Source: Phoronis australis
Taxonomy: Eukaryota; Phoronida; Phoronidae
Direction: 5' to 3'
DNA: 64,000 nucleotides
Assembly: GCA_002633005.1 (NCBI GenBank)
Contig: NMRA01000019.1
Coordinates: 1,287,282-1,351,281 of the forward strand
The notes below the pieces were generated by a model. That model saw nothing but the letters and a program-made list of their open reading frames with translations, did not search any database and was not told the origin of the DNA. Of the stretch, positions 1-15,400 are shown in pieces (positions within the stretch are counted from its first letter, which is position 1; each line of letters begins with the position of its first letter). The position numbers and the translations under genes were made by a program.

Positions 1-397
1 TACAAGAAACTCATGGGAGATACACCCTCTGAAAACATTAGGAATTAAGAAACCTCTGGTGGCAACAACGTAGTACTAATAAAATACCACAATATACAAA
101 GTGAGAAACAATAAGTGATGCATTTGGCCTTCTGCATTATATTAAAAAAACAGAGAAGTTGAGGTAATTATAAATACGGTGAAAAATAATTTGGGACATT
201 ATAATTGGTAATATTGCTGTTTTTCAAAGGCTAACAGCACTGCCATGAAAACTTCGAATCTTATCAAATGCTTTTTAGTGATATCTGCACCATAAAAGCA
301 TGCTAACAGTGAATTAAATTTTCTTAGAACTCAAGTTCTTTCTTGCCGATTTCACTATGTATCATATTATGCCAGACTATTCCACTGAATAACTTAC
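1..397. other. Intron downstream of E53
   Basis: AT-rich. I looked for the expected Gly/Ala-rich next exon on the minus strand and do not see it. The gene continues to the left of the window. Confidence 0.6.
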
Positions 398-473
398 CAA
401 CAGTATGTCCAAACAAACTCATCACTCCACGAGTTATGCCTGATGCCACTTCATCAGGTTCAGTAATGGAGCC
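398..473 (-). CDS. VPS13A: VPS13 exon E53 (last exon in the window)
   Basis: A 76-bp exon encoding [20 protein letters not shown] followed by GHTVG. It matches 'GA+.GP+E...G+..G+..L.GHTVGG' right after FFYEPF. Acceptor ATTACAG, donor GTAAGT; ends in G so a further exon (Gly-Gly-Ala-rich) must lie left of the window. Confidence 0.95.
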
Positions 474-3400
474 CTGTAATATGGATATGAAGACAAATTA
501 CACACTGAAGCTGCAGCCATTAAAACTTGCTTTAAAAGAATTGAGGATATGGCAAAACTAAGTAAAACCAAACAATCCCTCCAATGCTACACATTTTGAA
601 GCAGTACAGTCTTTTTTACTATCAGCCAGGAAAGACTAGTAAGCCAAGGTACAACTAATAATTAATATGTTAATTCGATTTCTGGGTAGTAATATTATTT
701 AATGCATTCAATTATAGTTATGCAATAACTTATTAAGGAAGACTTGTAGATGACTGTTCCTCATTCAAATTCCACTTCCTTTGGGAGTTTTATGATCACT
801 CTGATAAGCCATAGTGTACATAAGGCAAGGCGCCCCCTTGTGTTGCTCAGGCTGGCTACAGAAGAGGTTGGGACATATCGACAAAGATGCAACAGTTGCA
901 ACACATTATTCCTCTGTTGCAGGTTAACCCTTTTTCCATTCAAACTCTGCGAAAGTTAAATTTTCAATGACGTAACTATATAGTTTTTATACTACGTAGC
1001 ATCTAAAATAGGCAGGAAAGAATATTGTCATGAAAAGGCAGCAGTTTTCACAGACACACGTCAAGGTTACCAAATACCCAAACAAAAGAAGTCGATCCAA
1101 GTGCTGTGGTAAGTGGCTACTGTAAAAAGCATTTATGGTGTTGCAGGTTGGGAAATGAGACGCAGCGCTTAATATGTTTTAAACAACCAAAATGGTTCAT
1201 TTTCAAATATCTTTCTCGAGCTTGCCCAAATAAGAGTTGATTTTTCCAAAAACAATAGAGCTTACTCCAATTCCATGACAGACAGAAAACAACAATGCAG
1301 ACCCCTGAACAGCACAGGTGTTATTGGGAAAAGGGTCCTACCATGAAAGGTTCATAGAAGAAGTCTCCAAACCCTTTAGTAAAGTCCTTCACAAGGCCAT
1401 AAGGGTTACCAAGAACATCTAGACCCAATATGAGCACGTATGCCTGTTGAATGGCTTGACTAGTGTAGTGTGAGCGGATATCTGACAACAGCTGAGGCTG
1501 AGATTGGAACTTTGCTCTTTGTTCAAAGTAGGCTAGCCTGAAATTAACAGAAGACATGGACTTAAAAAGGAAGAAAGTGTTATTTTGGTGATCATTTTTG
1601 TCCAAAATTGGTGAGAATTTACCGTAACAGTAAGTTATTAAGCCTAGTCTGGGCTGGGTACTTTGATAACATAAACTGGCCATAACCACTCCAGAAGTAG
1701 ATAAAAACAAGGTTGAAATTGGCTCTGAAATAAGAATGAAATGGTCGACCACTTTTTTACTCCTAGTAGAAAGAAAACAACCCAAACAAACAACTTGGAA
1801 TGATTCCTCATTCCCTGAACACTATTACAAGGTCCTATGACAAATAAAACGACAAGACCAAGAATGTAGAAGTTGTTTGGTGTTGGCAAGTTACCGTCTA
1901 CTGTCATCAAGCAGTTAAAGAGCTTGGTTTTGAAAGTCACCAGTGTTTAATATTATGTTACTAGTGGTAGGTAGAAAGTCAGTTCTTTATTTAAGTGAAT
2001 GAATTGCGTCCACTTAATTGAACTTTTTGTTATGTCATAAATTGCTTGTGAACAAAATTCAGCTTTAAACAAAGTCACAATCACAGAAACGTGGACATAC
2101 GGAATTTTTTGAAAATCAAACCACTGCACACAACTGACACCAAAGCTCTTACCTAATCTCAACCTCTCTAATTTCAGTGAGAGTGACACCTATTGAGTTA
2201 AGGAAGAAGTCAACAATGTCTTTTCCAATGGAGGTGCTAGTCTGCTCAGCAGTGTATGCCTGGCCTTGGAGAGAGAAACTGACCTTCATCTGTAATACAA
2301 ACACATCTAAATAATTAAAAGGACAGTGTTAGCATACTTACACGCATTAAAGCTTTACAAATGTGTGTTTCATCAAAGAAAGGAAATTATGATTTAAGCA
2401 TCTTAATATTAGACTGCTCTTAACTTCTACTTTAAATACAGACGAGAAACATGGAATACCAAAGCAGCAAAAAACCAAGGCTGTGCAATATCTTTACTTC
2501 AGGACCATGATAAATTTGTCAAGAATTAAAATCTTAACAATATTTTTGAAAATCATGCGAGATTTTCATACTACATTTGCCTAGGTTTTCTAAAAATTGT
2601 GCCGATGTTTTTTTTTTTGAAAATCTTGTTTGAATTGCTTTGCGAGCAAAGACATGTCAGCAAATCCTCTTGATACTTTGAGGTAAAAACATTCTTTCAA
2701 GCACTGTCATTTCAATGCGTAATTGATTCGTGGATGACTCGGACTGCAAAGTGGTAACAAACTACAGCTACACAGAAACAATATCAAATCTGTGCTTTAG
2801 TTGAGCTCACCTTCAATGGAGAAAGATGCAGGTACTCGTAGAATATCTTGTCAGGGCTGAGCGCTGCCTATCAAAAATAACAGTCAATGCAGACATGAGT
2901 GCTTATTTTAGTAAATGAATTTATGAATTGTGCCTTCAGCAATTAAGACCATGTATCCACCTTATAGAAAGGTACTACACAGCATACTACATATCTATCA
3001 GTCTCTGCCTGTTACACAACAGACTGAAGTAACCTTTCATATTTATTCTTTATTAGACACCTAATTAGTTTCACATCCACAAACACATATTTTTAGTATT
3101 ATTGCTGGATGAGATAGACTTCTTGAAGTCACGGCTTTGACTATAGCTGCAGTAGAACAATAGAATCCGTTCTTCTTTGATGTTATTACAAATTGTCAGT
3201 TCTTACCATTATCTGNNNNNNNNNNNNNNNNNNNNNNNNNNNNNNNNNNNNNNNNNNNNNNNNNNNNNNNNNNNNNNNNNNNNNNNNNNNNNNNNNNNNN
3301 NNNNNNNNNNNNNNNNNNNNNNNNNNNNNNNNNNNNNNNNNNNNNNNNNNNNNNNNNNNNNNNNNNNNNNNNNNNNNNAAAGGTTCATAGAAGAAGTCTC

Positions 3401-6400
3401 CAAACCCTTTAGTAAAGTCCTTCACAAGGCCATAAGGGTTACCAAGAACATCTAGACCCAATATGAGCACGTATGCCTGTTGAATGGCTTGACTAGTGTA
3501 GTGTGAGCGGATATCTGACAACAGCTGAGGCTGAGATTGGAACTTTGCTCTTTGTTCAAAGTAGGCTAGCCTGAAATTAACAGAAGACATCGACTTAAAA
3601 AGGAAGAAAGTGTTATTTCGGAGATCATTTTTGTCCAAAATTGGTGAGAATTTACCGTAACAATAAGTTATTAAGCCTAGTCTGGGCTCGGTACTTTGAT
3701 AACATAAACTGGCCATAACCACTCCAGAAGTTGAAATTGGCTCTGAAATAAGAATGAAACAGTCAACCACTTTTTTACTCCTAGTAGAAAGAAAACAACC
3801 CAAACAAACAACTTGGAATGATTCCTCATTCACTGAACACTATTACAAGGTCCCATGACAAATAAAACGACAAGACCAAGAATGTAGAAGTTGTTTGGTG
3901 TTGGCAAGTTACTGTCTACTGTCATCAAGCAGTTAAAGAGCTTGGTTTTGAAAGTCTCGTGTGTTTAATATTATGTTACTGGTGGTAGGCAGAAAGTCAG
4001 TTCTTTTAAGTGAATGAATTGCGTCCACTTAATTGAACTTTTTGTTGTCATAAATTGCTTGTGAACAAAATTCAGCTTTAAACAAAGTCACAATCACAGA
4101 AACGTGGACATACGGAATTTCTTGAAAATCAAACCACTGCACACAACTGGCACCAAAGCTCTTACCTAATCTCAACCTCTCTAATTTCAGTGAGAGTGAC
4201 ACCTATGGAGTTAAGGAAGAAGTCAACAATGTCTTTTCCAATGGAGGTGCTAGTCTGCTCAGCAGTGTATGCCTGGCCTTGGAGAGAGAAACTGACCTTC
4301 ATCTGTAATACAAACACATCTAAATAATTAAAAGGACAATGTTAGCATACTTACACGCATTAAAGCTTTAAATATGTGTGTTCCATCAAAGAAAGGAAAT
4401 TATGATTTAAGCATCTTAATTTTAGACTGCTCTTAACTTCTACCTTAAATACAGACGAGAAACATGGAATACCAAAGCAGCAAAAAACCAAGGCTGTACA
4501 ATATCTTTACTTCAGGACCATGATAAATTTGTCAAGAATTAAAATCTCAACAATATTTTTGAAAATCATGCGAGATTTTCATATTACATTTTACATTTGC
4601 CTAGGTTTTCTAAAAATTGTGCCGATGTTTTTTTGAAAATCTTGTTTAAATTGCTTTGCGAGCAAAGACATGTCAGCAAATCCTCTTGATACTTTGAGGT
4701 AAAAACATTCTTTCAAGCACATAGTCATTTCAATGCGTAATTGATTCATGGATGACTCGGACTGCAAAGTGATAACAAGCTACAGCTACACTGAAACAAT
4801 ATCAAATCTGTGCTTTAGTTGAGCTCACCTTCAATGGAGAAAGATGCAGGTACTCGTAGAATATCTTGTCAGGGCTGAGCGCTGCCTATCAAAAATAACA
4901 GTCAATGCAGACATGAGTGCTTAGTAAATGAATTTATGAATTGTGCCTTCAGCAATTAAGACCATGTATCCACCTTATAGAAAGGTACTACACAGCATAC
5001 TACATATCTATCAGTCTCTGCCTGTTACACAACAGACTGAAGTAAACTTTCCTATTTATTCTTTATTAGACACCTTATTAGTTTCACATCCACAAACACA
5101 TATTTTTAGTATTATTGCTGGATGAGATAGACTTCTTGAAGTCATGGCTTTGACCATAGCTGCAGTAGAACAATAGAATCCGTTCTTCTTTGATGTTATT
5201 ACAAATTGTCAGTTCTTACCATTATCTGTCAAACATTTTCTGAAATCGGGACCTATGACACTTTTCAAGTGAAATATTCTTAAAATACCATTCATCAAGT
5301 GGGATTTAATGCAGCTGACAGAGCATTAGACTGCGACCTGCGAATTTCACTTTGGATTCAACCCTGAACCTGAACTCTGAACATCACTTTTCTTGCTTGT
5401 AATGTACCATTAAGGTTATTCAGAAAACCTATTGCCAAAACTGTCTAAATTTGATGTTTTTAAGCTTATTATATTACTACAAGTGCTTGAGCATTGACTA
5501 TGTTATCTATGACAAAACATACCATGCTAAGAATGAATTGAACTTTTGTAGTTCAGGATTTTATTTAAAATTAAACTTTATTATTCAACCAGCTCTAAAT
5601 TGAAATTTCATTGTTATGACAATTTATTTTTTGACAGTTCATATTTAAAAAAGGATACTGACACAGGAAACTTTAATATGCACTTATATTTCATGAGCGT
5701 ACACATAAACACAATGACTTGTCTTACCAGTACTTCAGTCGTCTCCGCTAGCGACTGCTTCACCATGGCAACATCCTCTTTGACTTGAACACTCTGTAAC
5801 ATGTCATAAAAGAATAGTTCAGATGCCATTTTGTAGAGATTATTCAACAGTCACCTTATTTAGCAAGTGAAATTTCGACTACGACCAAGACATTTGATTT
5901 TAAGTTAATTGAAAAGCTGCAACAGCCAATCAGCCCTCATGATCTCAGTGAATGTCAGTCATTCACTAAAAATGAAATCACCCGTGACACACATGTCTTC
6001 AGGGGGTCAAACGTACCCTTAACACCACATGCATGGTATGATTCCTCAGCCTAGTAACTTACATGAACATCTTCAACAGCCTTCTTTACTCAGAATGATG
6101 AATTTTTCAGAGAGTGGACCTGTGCAATGACTTCACATGACCTAAATTTGTCCCAAGATGGACACTGGTCAATGGACGATTTGATCAGATAAGAGGAAGT
6201 ACTTCCTATGAGTCAACTTGTCTCAACACCTTCAGTTGTTAGAGTAGCTATTGCATTACCACACAATAGGGCCGCCCAGGATTACACAGCGATCGAACTC
6301 TCCTTTGTCCTGGAGATAAGAAATCAGGCACATTTTTGCCTTGTCTCTCCTTGATGTCTGAGGAAGGCAAAGAATTTCAGATCACACATCCACGGGTAAT

Positions 6401-9400
6401 GTCCAGTTTATCAAACTTTTTCAAGTCGGAGTTATAGCCCACAGCTCAGCAGTAATACTTCGTTGGCATTGGAAGGACGAATAGAGTAATGCAACTGAGA
6501 AAAACTTGTAAAGAATCGGACAACAACAAATAACATGTGAAACTCCAGTGGCACGAAAAACGAGGCAGCAAATGTGCCTGACGGATGTTGATGTCATTGT
6601 GCGAAAATATAGCGAGATTCGAGTGTCGCTGTGGGATCCGGGACAGTCCTAACGATAATCAAAATTTAAACCAGAGGGTTATTGCAAATCTGCTGTTGAT
6701 CAATNCTCAGGTGTCATTTTCAAACAGCAGTTAGCTCTGATCACAATGTTTCATGATCTCAGTCTCAGATCCAACCAGACCCATAGTACTGTTGTTGGTA
6801 CCATTGATGGCTTTACAGTCATACTCGGGTTTTTAAGTCTTTAATGTCGGTTTAAAGGAGGCCTAGTGGACTACAATAATTGATGTCAAAACTGTGCAAA
6901 ATGTTTCTAGCACTGAATCTCACCTACTCTGAGAGCTATGATCAATGGATAGATAATTTTTGACAAGTGACCCAATGAGTTTAGTTGATGTGCAACCTTA
7001 GGCTTACCTTCATTTCAAACACAAAGGAAACATGGTGGGCATTTTCATCTCGCTTTTTTCGTTTTGTCACAAGCCAGAATAAACGTTTCCAGCTAAAGTT
7101 GCTCCACTATTAAATGAAATAATGTACAGTTGTTGTATATTTGCTTTTGAGTAAAAATGGCTTAAAAGTGATTTCGCCTCAAGACTTAGCATAATTTCAG
7201 TGCCATTCACAAAGCATTATGTGCAAGGCTTGGCTCCTGAACTTGGCAAAATACACAGCAAAGGTGCAAGATTACAATCAACTGGAAAATGTTCCATCAA
7301 GTTTGACAATAGTAGAATAAGGTAAGACATTGCTACATCATCAAGAAAGTTTATAAGCATTTCAGCCAAGTGAAAAAGTTAAGAATGAGCGAGTCTGCTA
7401 AGCCAAAAATTCAAAAACAGGACGCATGAGTCTCAATGCCAACGTGCTATAAAAATTATGAGGCCATCAAAACAAATTCCACAGAATCTTGGAAATAAAA
7501 AGTAATTGTAACACATGCCAAAAAGAATAACGACGATCTCAAAGGTCAAGCAAACTTTTTCTAAAAGGACGAACTAATGAATCCTGGATGTAAATGCCAA
7601 GTAACAATACGCTTTAGAGATTGACAGAGCCAAAACATTTCACAGTAACTACAGGCAACATTTTATGTGCCTAGAAAATGTTTTGATGGGTAATCTGTCG
7701 TGAGACACAACGCAAAAAGCAGAAGTCCAGTTCTTAACACCACCAACAATTGAAGACATTTATCGATAGTTAAAAATCCCTTCAAGAAGCCCATGCTATC
7801 AACTTTTAAGAAAATGAAGATGGACCAAGAGCGACTCCTAATGAACAAACACAGGGCTCACTAAAGATGTTCTAGAGAGGTGCTCAATCAAGGTGCCCAA
7901 TTAAGGGACAGTCTTCAAACAGGGAAAGGTGATTACACAATCATCATGTGTTTGTGCACAAAACAATGTGCGATAGCCAGTGCATGAACACTTGACACTG
8001 TCTACAGGCACAAGTCAAAGCATCACTATTGTATTTATCCATGTCGTGGACTTGGATACATATGTCGGTATGTTATGCAATGTGCGTGATGATAAATGTG
8101 AATTATAATAGAGATTCAAGATATGCAAGCTTATTTAAATTTTGAGCTTCTTAATGAAGATTACAACTGGACGGTTCACTGAAACGCTAGATACTTACGT
8201 AGCAAAACACTAGTGGCAATTAGGGTCCTTGAAATTTTTATACAAAATGAATATTTCAATCTCAATACGACGTTGAAAATATGTTGCAAACATTTTAAGT
8301 CTGGTCCCGGCTGGGGGCAGAAATCATTTCAGACTTATATTGATTAGGTCACGTGATGTGGCCAACAGATGGCCTAATGAACAGAATTAAATATTTATTT
8401 TTACAAGACTGGTTATAACACAAAATGGCCTAAAAGTTAGTTTATTGCCACTTTAATACACTGTTTTAAAAAACGGCTGTTTATTTTATATGGCACTTCC
8501 TCAGTCAGAAGCAAACAGGAACATCATATCATACAACACAAATGTTTTAAATCTGTCTTAAAATTAACTAGTCCAGCATATAATTATGCCTTGGAGTCAC
8601 AATGAAACACAAGGTTGCAATTTCAGATAGCATGGGTATGACTGAGCCCCTCACAAACAAGTCCTTCAAAGAGAACTTTCATCAATTTAATGTTATTTTC
8701 TTGACATCCTTAAACCTGATTTCCCATGTGATTTAAAACTGAGTGAACCCAACTGTCCACAAGGTTAATTTTCCTCACCTACAGAATGAAACATGCACTG
8801 AACACCTGTTACAATACATTTAAGCAGCTCTCTAGAGTTAACTAATTACCAAAATCTCAGAATGCCAGTTGGGACTGTAAAAACAACCAAAACTGTGTAA
8901 AAGACAAAGATAAGCTGTGAGCTTTGGCTAAATGCAAAACAAGCAGAGAAAATATGAGTGGAAACAGTACCTGTAATGTGTGGTTCATGTTAAAACAATG
9001 ACTGGCTAGCAACTCAAAAGAACTATATGAATGGTCTTATGAAGGATATAATAGAATAATTTGTAATGTTCCACAAAACACACGTAGGAATGATAGTATC
9101 TAAATTATGTATTTAAAGCTGCCATTGCCTCTAAATCAGTGGCATTTCATCCTAGTGTAGTCGAGTCATTGGCATAAGCAATCATCAAGACTGCTGAATT
9201 TCATTCTATATCAAAACTTTATTTTTCAAAAGAATCTGACTTTCAACCCATTTTTCAGACTCCGTTCCAAAGCTTCAGGCAGTTTTGCGACACTGTTCAC
9301 ATGACATATTGTTTCATACAAGGCATATGTAGAACGACTTGCTACATCAGCGAGCGATGCCGACACAAACTGAATAAATAAAAGCTAATGGCGCGGCACA

Positions 9401-12400
9401 TTCAAGGCTGGGACGACAAACATTTTTTACCTTGGCTTACATCCTAAATGAAAAGAACTGCCATAGAATCCATGATTAAGTGCAATCTGAATGCACATTG
9501 CCACAGCATCAATGTTTGAGTGAGGTGTGTAAAAAACTTTTCCGCACCACATCACACAAATTAGATCAAACAGCATCCACGTATACACCACGTCCGCCCT
9601 CAACCACAGTGACCTCGAAATGTTTTAGAAGTATCGTCAGTGTGTGATGCATGGGTCACGATCGACGTATCGTCTGCACTGCAGAGAATCTCAGCAAGTA
9701 TAAGTGCATGTTCTTAGTAACATGAAAACTCTCACTATTTTGACGGCAAAATTCCAATTACAGGATGTCCAAGCCCCCCACTAACTTTGCTGGTAATTCC
9801 CTTTCAATCTCGGACAAGAGGGGAGGTTACTTTCACGATGAATTTAGCTTCAGACCAGCCATCATGATGTAGAACTACAGGTCATTTTGACTGAATACTT
9901 TCGGCGTATACTGCAGGTGACTTAACTTTGCACTGGGTGGCTTAGTTACCAACTCCAACTGGGCTTTTGAGCCCTTGGTATCACTGGTTAGGTGGTCTTA
10001 ATATTGACTAAGGTGCGTTATTTCACTTCAGTTGGTATCGTCTGCAATACCTGCTTCCCCAGCATTGTCCAGCTGATCTAAATCTGAAAGTGCCACCAAC
10101 CCAATATATGAAGAGAATCTCGGTCTGCAACTTGTAACGTGCAATTGAAAAACTAAATAATTACTTTGATATATCACAATCGTCCCTATCATACCTCAGG
10201 TTTCTGCTCCACCATATTAGACACCGCGTCAATGGCAGACAAGATGAAACCTTTGTCCAACTTGATACTGAACTCTTGTATGAGTACCTTGAAATACCTG
10301 AGGAGACACAGACCACATTATGTAAGTAATCAGTCACAACAATGCTCAAGAGGAAAACTGCTGCTTACTAGAAAACCTCGCTTTTATAACTCCAGTATTC
10401 ATAAAATGCTTTTTAAGTGAAATTTAGCTTTGTTTAGCAGGCCAAAAACGAGCATAGAATTAACCCTCTTCCTCTTAAAAAATCATTCTCATATTCCTCA
10501 CTATTGATGATAGAATTGTATTTCCATTACCAACTCAAGTCACAGCCAATGCGTACATGCACCATTTTTTAATTCAAAATTTTATCAATTATTGCTTTCA
10601 ATGCTTGAAAGATCGTACTTGATCACATCGACGTTGTTCTCTGGCACAGTTTTTCTCAGTAGCGCCATCTCTATGAATGGTTTAGGACCCGTCTTACGTA
10701 GGATGTACCCAGGCAGTGGGGTCGGGTGAAGTACTGTAGGGAAGTACGCATCAGGCAGCTGGTTGTCCACCTGGTGGAGATTGGAAGAACTAATAGAAAA
10801 CAACCTTCCATCTTGCAAATGTAACAACAGTTAAGGTTACATAAGACCCTAGAAAAATGGCAAAATTTCGCTAAATTTCGAACATCATATCTCAGAGATG
10901 GCTGAACAGATTCATGTGAAACTTTCAGATACTATATTTAATATACTGTTATCCAAAACAATGGTAGGAATTGTTTTTAAAATGTTCCATTTTAGCATGA
11001 AAGGCTATCAAATATATATGGTTTTCATGGAAAAAATCTAAAGTTGCATAAAACGAAAACAAAATATTTTAGAGAACTGTAAGTGTTTTTAGATCGTACC
11101 ATGAACATTCATATCAATAGAAATTGATCCAAATATACCTTTCCCTTTTGCTAAAATTTACTATAAAGACATGGTCACGTGACCCAATTAATGTCAGATT
11201 GGTAAAAAGTCAAAATTCTACAAGCTTGTACTTTTACCGAGATGAAATCAACAGCTTAGTAGATATTTTGACTAAAAGCTCAGACTTGTTGATAAGGTCT
11301 TACCTTAAGTTAATGTGTGTACCACACATACTTGGTGAATATAAATACATTTTAATATATACTACCTTGTGAATGTCTCAAAAGTGAACTTAAAATTTGC
11401 AAAAGCTTGAAACTGTGTCGACTGAGCAACATAATGAATAATAACCCATTAGTAAATCTATTTGATCTCTGCACACTCCAGACATGTATGTATATGAGTA
11501 CCAAGCTACAAAGCTGAACATGACAGAGAATAGATATTAAATATCATGTGAGTCACCTGTTGTGTTTAAGATGTTGTGAAATAATTGATGGCGTGATCAA
11601 ATGTAGTAGCCAAACAGTTTGAGCAAAGCTTAATCATTCTCACACGTTCATTGACTGTTTATTTACCTCATAAGGTGATGCATGACCATATTGACTAGTC
11701 TATGTAACTATAGGTTTTAGTAGAAAGACTGTAGAATTTGATGTTTGACTTTATACCAAGCTGTCATTAATTGGGTGAAATGGTTAATAATATGTTTTCA
11801 TCAAAATTAAGAAAAAAAAGGTACATTCACAGCTTAACAACATCATGACCAGATTTCAATTCATAAAACTGATCCAAGATGAAATCTCACAAACACTGTT
11901 CCAGTTTTCTAAATGAACATTTCGTTTTCATTTCATGCAACTTTTGATTTTTTCATAAGAATAAAAAATCCTATTTTTGATAGCCCCTCATGCAAAAATG
12001 GAACATTTTAAAAACAATTCCTATTACCATTTTAAAAAACAGTGCATAAAGTTTTCTGAAAAGTTCAAATGGATCTGATCTGACATTTCTAAGATATGCG
12101 ACATTCTGAAGTTTGCCAAAGTGGGTCACCTTTCGATGGTCCTACATAACCTTAAAATATGGACTATCATTATGCAAAATTCAAATCACCCAACTGCTCC
12201 CAATCCTTAAACATAACAAGATGGTGATGAGTGATAATCAAACCTGCAGTCTGTGAATCTTTGCCAGAACTCTGTAATGATGTAATGATTGCCAATACTG
12301 GCACCAGATGGCAGGACTGCTAACACGACGTAAAGCACCTTCAAATGGCTTGGTCATCTGCATGTTCAGTAAGTCAGCCTACCAGAAAAGTAAATTATCA

Positions 12401-15400
12401 AGCATTAAAACAATTGAAGCTAAAATGAGCAACAGACCCTTTTAAGCAACGTATTGGATGCGGACTGTAAATATGGCCATTCTTTGCCTATTTTGCACAT
12501 AGCACGAGAAAATAGTGGATTCATATATTGTCAAATTTTGGAAGGAAAAAAAAATTCTTACAAAGAAATTCTATAAATTATTGTTTTTAAAGTTCTGTAC
12601 AACAGTCACAAACCAAGAGCTGCATGAAATAACTAAAAGAATTATCTGATAACAATGTAGACTTTTGTTAAACATTAAAGAATTCAATAAAAAACGGCCA
12701 CACATTTCTTGAAAAGCAGCATGTCAAAGATGGACTTAGAGATAAAATATACAAGTCACCACTAGTTAAGAGCTATTCATGCCAACAACCTGCTAAAAAC
12801 AAAGTGGGAACATATAGTCTGCTCTCCCAAACTTACAGCCACATAATCCTGGAAGTTTGCTTCAGCCTGATCGTTCCTCCACTTGTCCTCGAGAAATGAG
12901 GATAATTCCAGACCTAGGGTCTTCCACCTGTTGCGTTTAGTCTCCACTTGCCAGAAGGCAGGGCAGTTAGTCAGTGACGCATATGCCACCTCTTGGTACA
13001 TGCTGTTAACTAGGGAGATACCGACGCCATCTAGTGAGGCAAAAATGGCTACTGTTGCCTGCTCCATTTCATTGGACTAGAAAAAAATGTGAACAAGTCA
13101 TCATGTTACACATGGCTAAATAAATTCGAACAAACGATCACTTTACATACAACTGAATAAATCATATACAATATACAATATACAAAGTGACTGAACCAAT
13201 GTCAAATGTCATCATTTGTAATCAGCTTCACAGGAATACATCTGTCAAATCTCATAGAAATACTGCAAGGCATTTACCAGATACAGCAACACACACCATA
13301 CGCCCGGACAGAGATGAGAGCAATATGCACCTACATAATTACGTACATGTGGGAGCATTAAAATAAAGAATTATTATGCACCTTTCAAATTTTATATAAA
13401 TATAGTTGGATATTAATTAAGCATTCTAAGTTGTGTGTAAGCAATGTGCAGAGATAACTACAACAACTGAATACAGAAAATTTACAAAACACTGGTCTCA
13501 TAAATGACTGACTGCAAACTTCGCTGTACCTTCCTTGCCTTCTTGGCAATCCTCTCATCCTGTGTGAACAGCAGCACCCTCTGGTGGCCTTCCATATAAG
13601 ATGTCCAGAAGACAGTCATCCGGTCAGTGCGCGTATTGAGAGCCACTGATTTATTGCCAGTGGTGATCAACTCAGCTTCACTGTCATCTAAACAAATTGA
13701 AAAAACAACCAGTTAGCAGAACACAGCGTTGGATAGATGTTTAAGCAAATAATGAAACAGTAAAAGTAGAAATTCCTTCAAGTTATGAGAGCACAAAATC
13801 AACTTTTGCCTGACCAAATTCGAATTCTGGTATGCAAGAAAGAGTGAGTCGACAACACACAGAACACAATTGATGTTATTCACATGCAAATTGCAACACT
13901 GGACTTTTGCATGAATGATATGAATATCTCACCGTATAACAGTTACTTGACAGCATGATGACCACAAAGAATTTATAAAAAATCACCGAAATCAAACTGC
14001 ATTAAGTTTTCATCTAATTTACAGGTGATACTGTATCGCCATCTAGTGACGACTCATTTTTCATTACGCTGTCTCTTGATGGGAAAGTGGCTATTTTGTG
14101 AAATCTTATAGCACCTGATCTTTGATTACTCTTAAACCATCGATGAAGTGACATGTAACAGTTCTACCAAATGCTCCAATCACATGTTACTTCTAGGTTG
14201 ACAAGCTAAAAAGCTACCCAAAATATACACATTAAGACTGGGATTTATAAATTGAACACAGGGCTTGTTTTCATAAGCAACATAAAAGCGTTCTCTATGT
14301 TTTGGCCAGTGAAGATAATACAACAAAGTGATGAGGTTTAAACACAGCTACAACATCTAGTTAAAGCAATATATTGATGATAAAAACTAAAAAAACCTCC
14401 CAGATGGTTTCAATTCCAGACATCAGTTTCCAAATTAAGGCTAAATTCAGATATCAATCAAATCCACTGTTAAGCGTTCCCACGGTCCTTCGTCAGTATC
14501 AAGACTCGACGGCCAACTACCTTGTTACAAACGCACGCTTTTGGGTCGGCACATCGGGATATAGCCTTGTCATTATCAGATTGACAGTGGTGTACTAATG
14601 TTTACATAGTCCAGCTCTCTCATTGTCTGCTTTCATCTGATGCTCCAATAATCCAGTAATTACATTGTAAACAGCACGCATGACACTAACCGATATTTAA
14701 AAATACTATTTGCAAATGTCATGAAGCACATGTGTTTTGTATGAAATACTTTCAACAAAAAAGTTCGAATGGAGAAAAACGGTAGACTTTTAGAGAAATT
14801 AGACTTAACTTTTCACTTGTTGGTTCCTTTGTGTGACAGCAAGTTCTGACCATCTTAACCACAATATTGTGTACCAACACAAACGGTGTGCTTGATAAGT
14901 TTAATCGAACGTAATTCTAGATTAGATCATGAAATTTCTTGATTCTTACACTCCAGCAGAATGGTACGTAATGTACCATGACTCAAAGGGTTACTAAAAC
15001 CATGAAAAGATTTCCTCTTGTTACAGCCTGTTACCTCAAAATCTTCTGAAAATCTAGACAGGTCCTGTTTGTAGGAGAGAACTGCAGGGCACCAAGAATA
15101 GTGGGGGTTCATAAAAGAGTGGTAAACCATACGTGAATGAACATTAGACAACCATGTAATCATACACGCAGCAGTGTCAACAGTAGTCAAGCTTTATTTT
15201 TAGAAACCCAATGCTGCTTTCGCGCCTGATGTGTATGAGGCGACCCTGAACAGTCTTCCCATTCACAAAACACTGCACCTGTGTAACAGTCCACATTTCC
15301 TCTGCCTCTCAACTCCTGTCAGCTGTATCATGTTAATCATCATAAATAAAGCTTTTTAACTGCCAAAGCATGACAACGAAAAAAGGTCAAAGCATGAAAA

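Larger units (their letters stand above)
1346..3215. repeat. Duplicated block, copy 1 (E50-E52)
   Basis: Aligns along its full length with 3379-5228, exons and introns alike, with scattered substitutions and small indels (for example a 'gataaaaacaagg' segment present only here near 1700). The intron identity is close to the exon identity, as expected for alleles. Confidence 0.9.
3379..5228. repeat. Duplicated block, copy 2 (E50-E52)
   Basis: Second copy of 1346-3215, on the other side of the N gap. Contiguous with the upstream exon E49. Confidence 0.9.

Noticed and set aside
5222-5271. Possible exon ending in CAGATAATG|GTAAGA at 5222 (and at 3209 before the gap)
   Set aside because: All frames give stops or an unrelated short peptide, and E49-E50 join in phase without it.
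7018-7110. Minus-strand [20 protein letters not shown] next to a GTAAGC donor
   Set aside because: E48 and E49 join in phase without it and no VPS13 homolog I know has such a segment here.
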